DNA of 64,000 bases from Cohaesibacter sp. (GCA_025210795.1 JAOAQZ010000028.1:1-64000), one strand, 5' to 3'. Numbered from the stretch's first letter, positions 45,327 through 54,299 are shown. A program made the numbers and translations. The notes: generated by a model from the letters alone, not told the origin.

Positions 45327-45632
45327 TTATTTCGGGCCTTCACCTTCCCTCCAAAGGCAGCGCAATTGGGCGCCGGGCATACGAATGAAAGAGCCATAGA
45401 CGGTAAATTCGCCCTCTTCCATGCGCGTATGCAGCTTTTCCTTGGCTTCACGGGAGCATTGATCCATAGCGGCCCTGTGTGCATCACTTTTGGCATAAGC
45501 TGCACGCAAGATGCCGGGGTCCTGCAAGGCAATCACAATCGACAGCACGCCCATCAGGATATAGGCAGCCCATGCGATGGGTTTCAGATCGCCTTCTTTC
45601 AGCTCGCGCTTTGGTTTCTTGTTCTCAGCCAT
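45327..45632 (-). CDS. Small single-span membrane protein, unknown
   Basis: A 101-residue protein with a lysine-rich N-terminus (MAENKKPKRELKEGDLKP) and one membrane helix (about 19-40, AWAAYILMGVLSIVIAL). A charged C-terminal region contains two cysteines (MDQCSREAKEKL and QLRCLWREGEG). An in-out topology would put the cysteines in the periplasm, where a disulfide is possible. No family is recognised. It is convergent with the 44696 gene. Confidence 0.65.
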   Translation of the reverse strand: MAENKKPKRELKEGDLKPIAWAAYILMGVLSIVIALQDPGILRAAYAKSDAHRAAMDQCSREAKEKLHTRMEEGEFTVYGSFIRMPGAQLRCLWREGEGPK

Positions 45633-45776
45633 GAAATCTACCCTATTTGAGCCTCTTGCCGGTCTCTTTTTCCATCTTGTGCGGACATTGATAGCCTATT
45701 TCTTTGCCAAAAACAGGACTTTGGTCAAGCCTCTTGGATGTTGCGCCCAACTTCCTTGCTCTCTTCTCAAGCCACA

Positions 45777-46673
45777 TCAGCAGCCAAGCTCCTTAAACAG
45801 CCAGTTGCGGAACTTTTGCACCTTGGGCCGCGCCATATGGGCGGGCGGGCAGACAAAGTAAGTGGCAAAGCCGGTATTGATCTGAAGGGGAAATGGCGCA
45901 ATCAATCGCCCTTTCATAACATCCTCACGCCCCAGCGCCACGCGCCCCATAACGACCCCTGCACCATTAATCGCAGCTTCCAGCACGTGGTCGGCATGGG
46001 TGAAGCGCAGGCCTTTCTCGCCATTCACCCCACTTGCACCAGCCGCCTCCAGCCAATCCACCCAGCCAACAGAGCGGCCAATGAGCTTGAAAGAATCATC
46101 ATGCAGAAGCGTGAAATTCTTCAAATCATCGGGATGCTCCAGCCTTGGCCCATGCTGCAACAAGTGGGGGGCTACCATTGGGGTGAGAAATTCATCAAAC
46201 ATTTTCTCTGAATGCAGGCCGGGATAATTGCCCGGACCAAAGCGCAAGGCGACGTCGACATCATCGCGGTAAAAATCGGTCAAAGCCAGCGTAGCCGAGA
46301 CCCGTAATTCCAGATCGGGATGATCATCGGCAAACCGGTAAAGCCGCGGGGCCAGCCATTTGGCCGCGTGGGACGGGCCGCAAGAGACAACAATGATATT
46401 GTCTTCTTCGCGGGTTTTAAGCTGATCAATGGTTTGCTGCATGGTTTCAAAGGCGGCGGCAATACCGGGCCGGATTTGCTCCCCTTCCCGCGTCAGGGTC
46501 ACTTGCCGATTGCCCCTTACAAAGACAGCCACTCCCAGATGCTCTTCCAGACTTTTGATCTGGTATGACAAGGCGGAGGCTGTGACATGCAATTCCTGTG
46601 CAGCTTTTTGGAAGCTTAAATGACGGGCTGCGGCTTCAAAGGCTTTTAGAGCATTGAGAGGCGGGAGACGCAT
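45777..46673 (-). CDS. LysR family regulator, GcvA-like
   Basis: A 298-residue LysR-type regulator. The helix-turn-helix MRLPPLNALKAFEAAARHLS, FQKAAQELHVTASALSYQIK, SLEEHLGVAVFVRGNRQVTL is typical of the GcvA/AmpR group. The C-terminal substrate domain begins near residue 90 (NIIVVSCGPSHAAKWLAPRL). It is divergent from a 58-residue gene at 46838, the classic layout in which a LysR protein controls its neighbour. The effector is unknown. Confidence 0.9.
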   Translation of the reverse strand: MRLPPLNALKAFEAAARHLSFQKAAQELHVTASALSYQIKSLEEHLGVAVFVRGNRQVTLTREGEQIRPGIAAAFETMQQTIDQLKTREEDNIIVVSCGPSHAAKWLAPRLYRFADDHPDLELRVSATLALTDFYRDDVDVALRFGPGNYPGLHSEKMFDEFLTPMVAPHLLQHGPRLEHPDDLKNFTLLHDDSFKLIGRSVGWVDWLEAAGASGVNGEKGLRFTHADHVLEAAINGAGVVMGRVALGREDVMKGRLIAPFPLQINTGFATYFVCPPAHMARPKVQKFRNWLFKELGC

Positions 46674-46837
46674 AGCGAAACTTTCAGATCAAATTATTTG
46701 AACTCAAGATTTAAAATTACCCGTTTGTCAGAAGACTGGCAAGAGCGATATAAAAACAATCAAGAAACAGAGAAGAGATAAATCACTTTAGAAAACTGGT
46801 TTATCCAATTGTAATATTGCAAAGAAAGGGATGAGAT

Positions 46838-47014
46838 ATGCATAACTTTCATCAAAGTGAGATCATGACAGCCATGCAAAAGGGTCGCGCGCTGCGCTCC
46901 CGGCAGTTCAGATTATTTGCAACAACTATCTGGAATGCCCTTTTGCTCAAAGAAGCAACCAAGCCAGATTTGTCTTTACGGCACAACCGAGGGGCCAATC
47001 TGTGCAAGGGGTGA
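46838..47014 (+). CDS. Small basic protein, 58 residues, divergent from the LysR gene
   Basis: A small gene with a good ribosome site (aaagaaaggg) ahead of the ATG at 46838. The product begins MHNFHQSEIMTAMQKGRALR and has the segment SRQFRLFATTIWNALLLKEA, a basic amphipathic helix, then a hydrophilic tail ending LCKG. It recalls the short basic proteins found in alphaproteobacteria with an A/R-L-R-S-x-x-F pattern, but I cannot assign a family. A strong terminator follows at 47046. Confidence 0.55.
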   Translation: MHNFHQSEIMTAMQKGRALRSRQFRLFATTIWNALLLKEATKPDLSLRHNRGANLCKG

Positions 47015-47045
47015 TCTGGTCTCAATTTCCTTGAGGCCAGATCAC

Positions 47046-47085
47046 AAAAGGCGGCGATCCTTATGGGTCGCCGCCTTTTTGTCTT
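47046..47085. terminator. Bidirectional terminator
   Basis: A 12-bp perfect stem aaaaggcggcga (47046-47057) / tcgccgcctttt (47068-47079) is followed by T on both strands. It ends the 58-residue gene (plus) and the Mrp gene (minus). Confidence 0.92.
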
Positions 47086-47111
47086 TTTAGGTTTTGGGTA
47101 GGCTCACGACC

Positions 47112-48335
47112 CTAGCTATCAAAGACGATCTTAGGGGCGGCCCGTGCTGCCCCTTCCATCTCGCCCGCAATCATTTTGGCAATGGCGCGATAGATTTTTG
47201 AGTGCTCGCTATCGGCATTGGTCGCCACAATTGGACGGCCTGCATCAGAGCGCTCGCGAATATCCATATGGAGCGGCACTTCGCCCAAGAATGGCACACC
47301 GATCTTATCGGCAATTTCCCGCGCGCCACCATGGCCGAAAATATCGTGTTTTTCGCCGCAAGACGGGCACAGGAAATAGCTCATATTCTCAACCACACCC
47401 AAAATCGGGATATTGACCTTTTCAAACATGGCAATGCCTTTACGCGCATCCAGCAAAGCCAGATCCTGCGGCGTTGAGACAATGACTGAGCCAGAAAGCG
47501 GCACTTGCTGGGCCATTGTCAGCTGGATATCCCCTGTCCCCGGGGGCATATCAACCACCAGCACATCAAGCTCGCCATCAATATCCCATTTTACATCGCG
47601 CATCATTTGCGTCAGCGCCGAGACCACCATAGGGCCGCGCCAGATCATGGGGGTGTCTTCTTCCACCAAAAAGCCAACCGACATAGCTTTCAGGCCAAAG
47701 CCTTCCATAGGTTTAAGAATTTTGCCTTCAACGGCGGTGGGCCGTCCGGTAATTCCCAAAAGGCGCGGAATGGACGGGCCGTAAATATCTGCGTCCAGAA
47801 TACCGACTTTGAGGCCGTTGGCCTGCAGCGCCAGCGCCAGATTAACGGAGGTGGTGGATTTGCCCACACCGCCTTTGGCGGAAGAGACTGCGATGATCTT
47901 TTTCACGCCCTTCACATCAAGCTTATGGCCGCCTGCCTGCTGACCTGCGCCTGACTTTGGGCTCGCTGCCGCAGCCGGCTTTGCAGGTGGCGGGGTGGCA
48001 GGTCCGCTGCCCGGTTTCTTCTCGGCTGTCAGCGCCACCATAACTTTCTCAACGCCGGGCAAGGCTTTGACCACCTCTTCTGCTTTAAGACGCAATGGCT
48101 CCATGGCCTGCGCTTCTTCTGCAGCGACGGTTAGGGAGAAGATGATCGAACCATCATTGATGAAGACATCAGACACCATGCCATCGGTCACAATATCATT
48201 GCCGTCCGAGTAAACTTTCAGCTTACGCAGCACATCCAGCACCTGCTCCTGTGTGACACCGGATGCTTTTTTCTTTTTGTTCCAGAACACGCGAGATCCC
48301 TCATATTGCGGTCTTGCGCCTGACTTATCACCCAT
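47112..48335 (-). CDS. Mrp/NBP35-family iron-sulfur carrier ATPase
   Basis: About 407 residues. An N-terminal MIP18-like domain (QEQVLDVLRKLKVYSDGNDI then VVKALPGVEKVMVALTAEKK) is followed by a Pro/Ala/Ser linker and the P-loop ATPase domain. The deviant Walker A is SSAKGGVGKSTTSVNLALAL, then the metal-binding pair CPSC in SYFLCPSCGEKHDIF. It transfers Fe-S clusters to apoproteins, as ApbC/Mrp does. The start is uncertain: ATG 48335 (MGDKSGARP) is used; a TTG at 48386 gives 17 more residues. The N-terminal ~25 residues look poorly conserved. Confidence 0.9.
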   Translation of the reverse strand: MGDKSGARPQYEGSRVFWNKKKKASGVTQEQVLDVLRKLKVYSDGNDIVTDGMVSDVFINDGSIIFSLTVAAEEAQAMEPLRLKAEEVVKALPGVEKVMVALTAEKKPGSGPATPPPAKPAAAASPKSGAGQQAGGHKLDVKGVKKIIAVSSAKGGVGKSTTSVNLALALQANGLKVGILDADIYGPSIPRLLGITGRPTAVEGKILKPMEGFGLKAMSVGFLVEEDTPMIWRGPMVVSALTQMMRDVKWDIDGELDVLVVDMPPGTGDIQLTMAQQVPLSGSVIVSTPQDLALLDARKGIAMFEKVNIPILGVVENMSYFLCPSCGEKHDIFGHGGAREIADKIGVPFLGEVPLHMDIRERSDAGRPIVATNADSEHSKIYRAIAKMIAGEMEGAARAAPKIVFDS

Positions 48336-48689
48336 AGGGGCCAAGCGCTTTCGGGGAGGATTGGCGCTTTGGATAGGGTCAGGCAAAAATCGTCTGGCCT
48401 TTCATGCCTGCGCAAGGGCGCAAGGTCAATGGAAAGGGCCAAGTGGCGGCATTCAATTTCTTTTAGGTAGGGGGCACCTTGTTCATCGTCAAGCGAAAGA
48501 GATGAGAGGACAGAAAAGAAATTGCGATGCGGGGCTGATTGCGACAATGCGCCCACACTTGTGTGTAACCAAAGCCGCTCCTCTTCAATCGGGCCTGCAA
48601 GGCTTTAGTCTAAGAAAAACATCTCCTATAGTCGCATCCGATTATGGTGACTGCCGCTCGCGCGATGCTGTGCATGCTATACTGGGCTT
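48336..48689. other. Divergent Mrp / fdhD intergenic region
   Basis: 354 bp between divergent genes (about 300 bp if Mrp starts at 48386). It holds the promoters of both. No clear operator, riboswitch or gene is seen. The first part of the FdhD reading frame (codons 1-25) is also weakly conserved, so the transcription start for fdhD may lie further right. Confidence 0.4.
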
Positions 48690-49661
48690 ATGCTGATCGG
48701 AGCGCCAAACCAATCAAGCCACCAGTATGGCCGCTTAATTGCGCCAAGCAACGGAGACTGTGCCCTGTCTGAGCCTCAATCCAACCCTGCTGCCCTTCCG
48801 CTTTTGCCACAGCCCGAGGCGGAAGGCCTGTCGCGCACGGTAAGTGGCCTTGATCATGAAGGTCGCGAGATCAGCTTGCAGGTGGTTACTGAAAAGCCGC
48901 TGACGCTTTACCTGAACAGCCAGGAAATCGTCACCATGATGACGATTGGCGATCAGCCGGATCTCTTGGCCATTGGCTATTTGCAAAACCAGAATATGCT
49001 GCTGCCGCAAGATGTGATTACCGGCATTGATTATGATGATGATCTGGGCGTGATTGTTGTGCGCACCGAGCGCCAGACCAATTATGAAGACAAGCTGAAA
49101 AAGAAGATCAAGACATCGGGCTGTGCGCAGGGCACAATCTTTGGCGATGTGATGGACGCCTTTGACGATATCACGCTCTCAGCCGATGCCCGCCTTAAGA
49201 CCTCATGGCTTTACCAGCTTGCAAAGGACATCAACACCACCCCGTCCCTTTATCTTGAAGCAGGCGCCATTCATGGCTGTGTTTTGTGTCAGGAAGACCG
49301 GATCCTTGCCTATATGGAAGATGTAGGCCGCCATAATGCGGTGGACAAGATTGCGGGCTGGATGCGGGTTAATGACATCGACCCAAGTGATAAGATCTTT
49401 TACACCACAGGCCGCCTCACCTCCGAGATGGTGATCAAGACCGTGATGATGGGTTTGCCTATTCTCGTCTCACGCTCGGGCTTTACCGCTTGGGGGGTGG
49501 AGCTTGCTCGAAAAGCTGGGCTGACGCTGATCGGGCGCGCACGGGGCAAGCGCTTTGTGGCCCTGTCGGGTGCCGAACGAATTGACTATGACGGGGATGC
49601 TGCCCTTATTGGCGATGAAGACCCCAAGATGCGCCGCAAGGGCGCGGAGACGGATCGATGA
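48690..49661 (+). CDS. fdhD: Formate dehydrogenase accessory sulfurtransferase FdhD
   Basis: A 323-residue protein of the FdhD family, which passes sulfur to the molybdenum cofactor of formate dehydrogenase. Family segments are EKPLTLYLNSQEIVTMMTIG, DQPDLLAIGYLQ, GAIHGCVLC and MEDVGRHNAVDKIAGW. The sulfur-carrying cysteine is Cys145 in KTSGCAQGTIFGD; the second cysteine of the E. coli C-x2-C pair is a glycine here, as in a known subgroup. The first ~45 residues precede the family start, so translation may begin later. Its stop overlaps the mobA start by 4 bases (ATGA). No formate dehydrogenase is in the window. Confidence 0.92.
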   Translation: MLIGAPNQSSHQYGRLIAPSNGDCALSEPQSNPAALPLLPQPEAEGLSRTVSGLDHEGREISLQVVTEKPLTLYLNSQEIVTMMTIGDQPDLLAIGYLQNQNMLLPQDVITGIDYDDDLGVIVVRTERQTNYEDKLKKKIKTSGCAQGTIFGDVMDAFDDITLSADARLKTSWLYQLAKDINTTPSLYLEAGAIHGCVLCQEDRILAYMEDVGRHNAVDKIAGWMRVNDIDPSDKIFYTTGRLTSEMVIKTVMMGLPILVSRSGFTAWGVELARKAGLTLIGRARGKRFVALSGAERIDYDGDAALIGDEDPKMRRKGAETDR

Positions 49662-50437
49662 CAGAAAGACCTGCTCCCCTTTCCCCTGACCAGCTGCACG
49701 CGCTTGACCGCGAAGCGATGGAAGCAAGCGAGGCGGGTTTTCATGGCAAAGATGTCAAGCGCAATCGCTGGGCCCACCGCACTGTCGGAGTGGTTCTGGC
49801 GGGCGGTTTGTCCCGCCGCATGGGCGGACAAGACAAGGCTGGGGTTCAGATTTGCGGCAAGACCATGCTGGAGCTGACCGAAGCACGCCTTGCGCCACAG
49901 GTCGGGACGGTCATCATCAACAGCAATGGGGATGCTGACAATCTTGCAACCAATCGTCCGGTAATCGGGGATGTGATGGAAGGCTTTGTGGGGCCTCTTG
50001 CAGGCATTCTCTCTGCCATGCGCTGGGCACAGGTCCATACGCCTGATGCGTTCTGGGTTGTTTCCGCCGCCGTGGATACTCCCTTCTTTCCAAATGACTT
50101 GGTTGATCGCTTTATTATGGCCATGGGCGGGCCAGAACCTTGCATTGTTCTTGCCAACTCCGGCGAGCGCAGTCATCCGGTTTTTGGTCTGTGGCCCATC
50201 ACGCTGGCTGACAGTCTGGAGGCCTTTCTTAAAAGAGGCGACAGGAAAGTCATGTTGTGGGCCGAGGAGCATCTGAACAGCCGGGCATTCTTTAATGGCC
50301 CTGTTCTTGACGATGACATCGAGATTGACCCCTTCTTTAATATCAATGAACCGGATGATGTTGCCGTTGCAGAAGTGATTGCCGAAGAACTTGCACAAAT
50401 GGAAGAACTGGCACAGATGAGTGAGACAGAAGAATGA
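49658..50437 (+). CDS. mobA: Molybdenum cofactor guanylyltransferase MobA
   Basis: A 259-residue enzyme that attaches GMP to molybdopterin. The nucleotide-binding loop VVLAGGLSRRMGGQDKAGVQ appears at about 46-65, after an N-terminal extension of ~45 residues that is unusual for MobA (the family normally starts near the loop). DTPFFPNDLVDRF carries the Mg-binding aspartate. The C-terminus contains a repeated LAQMEELAQM. It overlaps fdhD and mobB (ATGA at both ends), so the operon is translationally coupled. Confidence 0.92.
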   Translation: MTERPAPLSPDQLHALDREAMEASEAGFHGKDVKRNRWAHRTVGVVLAGGLSRRMGGQDKAGVQICGKTMLELTEARLAPQVGTVIINSNGDADNLATNRPVIGDVMEGFVGPLAGILSAMRWAQVHTPDAFWVVSAAVDTPFFPNDLVDRFIMAMGGPEPCIVLANSGERSHPVFGLWPITLADSLEAFLKRGDRKVMLWAEEHLNSRAFFNGPVLDDDIEIDPFFNINEPDDVAVAEVIAEELAQMEELAQMSETEE

Positions 50438-50988
50438 ATGACCGGGCGTTTTTCAACAATCATGGCCACCGGGTTTTTGGCGTAACCGGCTGGAAGAATT
50501 CAGGCAAAACAACGCTGGTTGTTCGCCTTGTCGAAGAGCTTGTGCGTCGCGGATACCGCATTTCCACTATCAAGCATGCCCATCATCAATGTGATATCGA
50601 CAAACCGGGAGCGGACAGCTTTCGCCACCGCGAGGCGGGCGCAGGGGAAGTGGCGCTGATCGCAGCGGGCACGCGCTGGGCTTTGATGCATGAATGCCGC
50701 GATGAGCCAGAGCCCTTGCTGGGCGATATTCTGCCCAAGTTGTCCCCTTGCGATCTTGTGCTGATTGAAGGCTATAAGCATGAAGCCTTTCCCAAGATCG
50801 AGGTCCGCCGCTCTGGTGCCAAACATCACGATCCGCTTGCACCAAAGGACGACAAGATCGTGGCGCTGGCCAGTGATCATCCGGACAAGCTGGAAGACAC
50901 CAAAGGCCTCCCCGCCTTTCATCTTGATGATATTACGCAGATGGCTGATTTTATTGCTGAGTATGCTCAGCTTCCGGGCAAAGGGTAA
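50434..50988 (+). CDS. mobB: Molybdopterin-guanine dinucleotide biosynthesis protein MobB
   Basis: A 184-residue P-loop GTP-binding protein that assists MobA. Walker A is GVTGWKNSGKTTLVVRLVEE. Further family segments are YRISTIKHAHHQCDIDKPGA DSFRHREAGA and DLVLIEGYKHEAFPKIEV. It overlaps the end of mobA by 4 bases and is followed after 5 bp by moeA. Confidence 0.94.
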   Translation: MNDRAFFNNHGHRVFGVTGWKNSGKTTLVVRLVEELVRRGYRISTIKHAHHQCDIDKPGADSFRHREAGAGEVALIAAGTRWALMHECRDEPEPLLGDILPKLSPCDLVLIEGYKHEAFPKIEVRRSGAKHHDPLAPKDDKIVALASDHPDKLEDTKGLPAFHLDDITQMADFIAEYAQLPGKG

Positions 50989-50993
50989 GCATT

Positions 50994-52310
50994 ATGGCTC
51001 CAACAACCAGCGTGCTTGATGATTGTTTTCTGCATGACAAAGACCGCTTGCGGCACGAAGAGGCGATCGAGATCTTAAAGACACGTCTGTCCCCCATCGC
51101 CACTATCGAAACCATTCCGCTGCTTGAGGCTTGTGGCCGCGTATTGGCTGAAGAGATTACTGCCCCGCGCAATGTGCCTCTCACCGATAACAGCGCAGTG
51201 GATGGTTATGCCTTTGCTCATTCCGATTATGTGGCGCTGGATGGCAAGCTACCCATAAGCCAGCGGATTGCTGCGGGAGATATGTCTCCTTCCCCGCTTG
51301 CTGCTGGCACGGCTGCCCGCATTTTTACCGGCGCTATGATGCCCCAAGGCGCTGACAGCGTGGCCATGCAAGAAGATTGCTCTCTTTCCAGCGCCGAGGA
51401 TAGTGTCTCCATCCCGCCCGGTCTTAAAGACGGTGCCAACAGGCGCAAGGCAGGGGAAGATTTGCGCGAAGGGGAAATCCTGTTCGGGACCGGCACGCGC
51501 CTGCGTGCACCGGACTGTGCAGCCCTTGCATCCATCGGCACGGCAGAGATTAAGGCCTTTAAGCCTCTCAGGATTGCCATGGTCTCAACAGGAGACGAGA
51601 TCATTCGCCCCGGTGCACCCATCAAACCCGGTCAGGTATATGACGCCAATCAGAGCCTTATTTTGGGCCTTCTATCCGCTCATAAGGTTGATGTCACTGA
51701 TCTTGGTGTTTGGCCAGATGATGGGGCTGAAGTCGAGGCGCGCCTGCGCGATGCCGCAGGGCGTTATGATTTGATTCTCACCTCGGGCGGGGCCAGTCGG
51801 GGTGAAGAAGACCATATTATTCAGTGCCTTGACAAGATTGGTCAGCGCCATATGTGGCAACTTGCTATCAAGCCTGGTCGCCCCATGAGCTTTGCCCATA
51901 TCAGAACACCCTCTCTTCAAGGGGCAGAGGGCGACAATCAGAAACGCGATTGCGTTGTGCTTGGTTTGCCCGGCAATCCTGTTGCGGTGATGGTGTGTTT
52001 TGCGCTTTATGTGCGCCTTGTTATCCAGCGCCTTGGCGGCATGACCTATAAAGAGCCAGTTCGCTTTTCCCTTCCCGCCGCCTTTGAAATCGGGCGCAAA
52101 AAACCGGACAGGCGCGAATTTTTGCGCGGCATGCTTGTAAGAGGTGAAGACGGGACGGTGAGCATTGATAAATATGCTCGAGATGGGTCGGGTCTTATTT
52201 CCTCTCTTCGCAAGGCCGATGGCCTGATTGAAATTCCTGAAGAGACTACCTCGGTTACCAAAGGTGAAATGGTCTCCTTTCTGCCCTTCAGTCAGCTGGA
52301 TATCCTCTAA
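50994..52310 (+). CDS. moeA: Molybdopterin molybdenumtransferase MoeA
   Basis: A 438-residue MoeA, which inserts molybdate into adenylylated molybdopterin. The N-terminal part carries PLTDNSAVDGYAFAHSDY and RIFTGAMMPQGADSVAMQED. The central MoaB/Mog-like domain has VSTGDEIIRPGAPIKPGQVY, DLILTSGGASRGEEDHI and the C-terminal part VVLGLPGNPVAVMVCFALYV. It is the last gene of the fdhD-mobA-mobB-moeA operon. Confidence 0.95.
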   Translation: MAPTTSVLDDCFLHDKDRLRHEEAIEILKTRLSPIATIETIPLLEACGRVLAEEITAPRNVPLTDNSAVDGYAFAHSDYVALDGKLPISQRIAAGDMSPSPLAAGTAARIFTGAMMPQGADSVAMQEDCSLSSAEDSVSIPPGLKDGANRRKAGEDLREGEILFGTGTRLRAPDCAALASIGTAEIKAFKPLRIAMVSTGDEIIRPGAPIKPGQVYDANQSLILGLLSAHKVDVTDLGVWPDDGAEVEARLRDAAGRYDLILTSGGASRGEEDHIIQCLDKIGQRHMWQLAIKPGRPMSFAHIRTPSLQGAEGDNQKRDCVVLGLPGNPVAVMVCFALYVRLVIQRLGGMTYKEPVRFSLPAAFEIGRKKPDRREFLRGMLVRGEDGTVSIDKYARDGSGLISSLRKADGLIEIPEETTSVTKGEMVSFLPFSQLDIL

Positions 52311-52741
52311 CCTTTTGCCTCTTAAACAGGCATAGCCAGCACGAAATGCTGCTTTAAGGTGCGCGCCTTGATGCTTTACCAAGAACAATAGAGATAAGCA
52401 GAAACATTCATGCTGGCAAAATCCGTTCTACTAGAAGATTTTGCCAGCATTACCAGCCGTGCCAATCAATACATTGTCGTTCGATCCTATTGATCCTGCC
52501 TTTCCTTTTCCAAAGGCATTCAGCATAAAATTCTGGAAAGCACCCTTAAGGTAGCATTTTCATCCCGCCATACCGCCCTGTTCCCGCAGTTTGCAGGGCA
52601 GCTTGCGGGAAGTGCATTTCTCTGTTGTCAATTCAACTAAAATAGTGGGAATATGCGTTTCAAGTAAGGCCTGCGCCTTACAAAGAAAGAAAGCCGGTAC
52701 AAGGCTCAAGCATTATACAATATGCAAAAGGGAAGAATTCT
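52311..52741 (+). promoter_or_regulatory. moeA / amino-acid binding protein intergenic region with two hairpins
   Basis: 431 bp. A perfect 14-bp inverted repeat, atgctggcaaaatc (52410-52423) / gattttgccagcat (52437-52450), could fold after moeA but has no T-run. A second stem ttcccgca (52581-52588) / tgcgggaa (52604-52611) lies about 130 bp before the binding-protein start. These may form the moeA terminator region and a leader structure respectively. No gene is supported. Confidence 0.5.
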
Positions 52742-53518
52742 ATGCGTTTTATGAAAAAAATCGCTCTGACGGCGGCTGCTGTCATGATGGTGGCTGGTGC
52801 TGCTCAGGCTGCTGACAAGGTTCGCATCGGAACCGAGGGTGCTTACCCTCCATTCAACACCCTCACCTCTGACGGCAAGCTGGTTGGCTTTGACATTGAT
52901 ATCGCCAATGCCCTGTGCGCTGAAATGAAGGTTGAATGCGAATTTGTTGTACAGGATTGGGACGGTATGATCCCTGCTCTGATCGCCAACAAGTTTGACG
53001 CCGTGATTGCTTCCATGTCCATCACAGAAGAGCGCCTGAAAAAAGTAGATTTCTCCGAAAAGTATTACAACACCCCTCCAGGGATTGCTGTTCCTAAAGA
53101 TTCCAAGCTGAAAAGCGCCAGCATGGAAGATTTGAAAGGTGCAATCATCGGTGCACAATCCTCTACCACGCACTCTGAATATGCTGAGCAGAAACTGAGC
53201 GGCATTGAGCTGAAGCTGTATCCAACTCCGGACGAATATAAGCTGGATCTGGAATCTGGCCGTCTTGACGGTGCGGTGGATGATATTGTGGTTCTGACCG
53301 AGTGGGTTGAATCTGATGCTGGTGCATGCTGCAAGATTCTGGCTCCTTTGACCCCAGATCCGGTTATCAATGGTGCGGGTGCCGGTGTTGCTGTGCGCAA
53401 AGGCGAAACCGAGCTTGCCAACAAATTCTCTGCTGCGATCAAAGCGATCCGCGCAAATGGCAAATATAAAGAGATCAACGACAAATATTTCAAATTTGAC
53501 GTTTACGGTGGCGAATAA
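52742..53518 (+). CDS. Polar amino-acid ABC transporter binding protein
   Basis: A 258-residue periplasmic binding protein of the lysine/arginine/ornithine/histidine family (SBP_bac_3). The signal peptide (MRFMKKIALTAAAVMMVAGA) is cut near AQA. Then KVRIGTEGAYPPFNTLTSDG KLVGFDIDIANALCAEM, which is the family signature, and FDAVIASMSITEERLKKVDF SEKYY. It delivers basic or polar amino acids to the two permeases encoded downstream. The ribosome site agggaagaat is good. Confidence 0.93.
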   Translation: MRFMKKIALTAAAVMMVAGAAQAADKVRIGTEGAYPPFNTLTSDGKLVGFDIDIANALCAEMKVECEFVVQDWDGMIPALIANKFDAVIASMSITEERLKKVDFSEKYYNTPPGIAVPKDSKLKSASMEDLKGAIIGAQSSTTHSEYAEQKLSGIELKLYPTPDEYKLDLESGRLDGAVDDIVVLTEWVESDAGACCKILAPLTPDPVINGAGAGVAVRKGETELANKFSAAIKAIRANGKYKEINDKYFKFDVYGGE

Positions 53519-53541
53519 GCCTCTCTCTTGACATTCTTGAT

Positions 53542-53568
53542 CCCGGCGAGACCCTCTCGCCGGGTTTT
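53542..53568 (+). terminator. Attenuator-like hairpin between binding-protein and permease genes
   Basis: The stem cccggcgag (53542-53550) / ctcgccggg (53556-53564) is followed by tttt. It has the form of an intrinsic terminator but lies inside the transport operon, so part of the transcripts would stop after the binding-protein gene, giving it higher expression than the permeases. Confidence 0.8.
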
Positions 53569-53588
53569 TACTATCGGGTTTGCGCTTT

Positions 53589-54299
53589 ATGACAGAGACA
53601 CTCTCACTCCTCTCCTATGGCTCAGAAGGCTGGGGGGATGAAATTCTTGGCGGCATCTGGATTACCATTTCCCTCGCCTTGGCAACCTTGCCATTTGGTT
53701 TGATGCTTGGCTTTTTCCTGGCTCTTGGCACCAATTCAAGGGTGAAGAGCCTGCAGGTTTCCACCAAGATTTTCACGACCATTTTCAGAGGCTTACCAGA
53801 GCTTCTTACTCTGTTTATCGTCTTTTATGGGGCGCAAATTCTCGGCAACTTGATCTTTCAGGGGCTGTTTGGCTCCAAGATTGAAATCAATTCTTTTATC
53901 GCTGGTATGATTGCGCTGGGATTTGTCTTCTCGTCCTATGCCAGTGAGGTTTTTCTGTCGGCCTTTAAAGGCATCAATCAAGGGCAATATGAAGGCGCCT
54001 ACGCTCTGGGCCTGTCGCGGTTTCGCACCATGCGCCTCATTATCCTGCCGCAATTGATCCGCCTTGCCCTGCCCGGTCTTTCCAATCTTTGGCTTATTTT
54101 GCTCAAAGAGACCGCTCTTGTGTCGGTGATCGGTCTGGCTGATACCATGCGCATTACAGGCGTTGCTGCGCGAGTTGAGAAAGAGCCCTTCCTGTTTTTC
54201 GGTCTTGCCTGCCTCATCTATCTGGCGCTGACCTTCCTGTCGTCCATCGGGCTTAATAAAATTGAAGAGACGGTTCGCCGTGGGGAGGCCCGCTCATGA
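53589..54299 (+). CDS. Polar amino-acid ABC transporter permease, HisQ-like
   Basis: A 236-residue permease of the HisM/HisQ family. It has five or so membrane segments and the family motif IFRGLPELLTLFIVFYGAQI, and the ATPase-contact loop EGAYALGLSRFRTMRLIILP QLIRLALPGL. The ATG at 53589 (MTETLSLL) is the likely start; a TTG three codons earlier is in frame. Its last codons overlap the next permease gene (ATGA at 54296-54299). Confidence 0.92.
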   Translation: MTETLSLLSYGSEGWGDEILGGIWITISLALATLPFGLMLGFFLALGTNSRVKSLQVSTKIFTTIFRGLPELLTLFIVFYGAQILGNLIFQGLFGSKIEINSFIAGMIALGFVFSSYASEVFLSAFKGINQGQYEGAYALGLSRFRTMRLIILPQLIRLALPGLSNLWLILLKETALVSVIGLADTMRITGVAARVEKEPFLFFGLACLIYLALTFLSSIGLNKIEETVRRGEARS

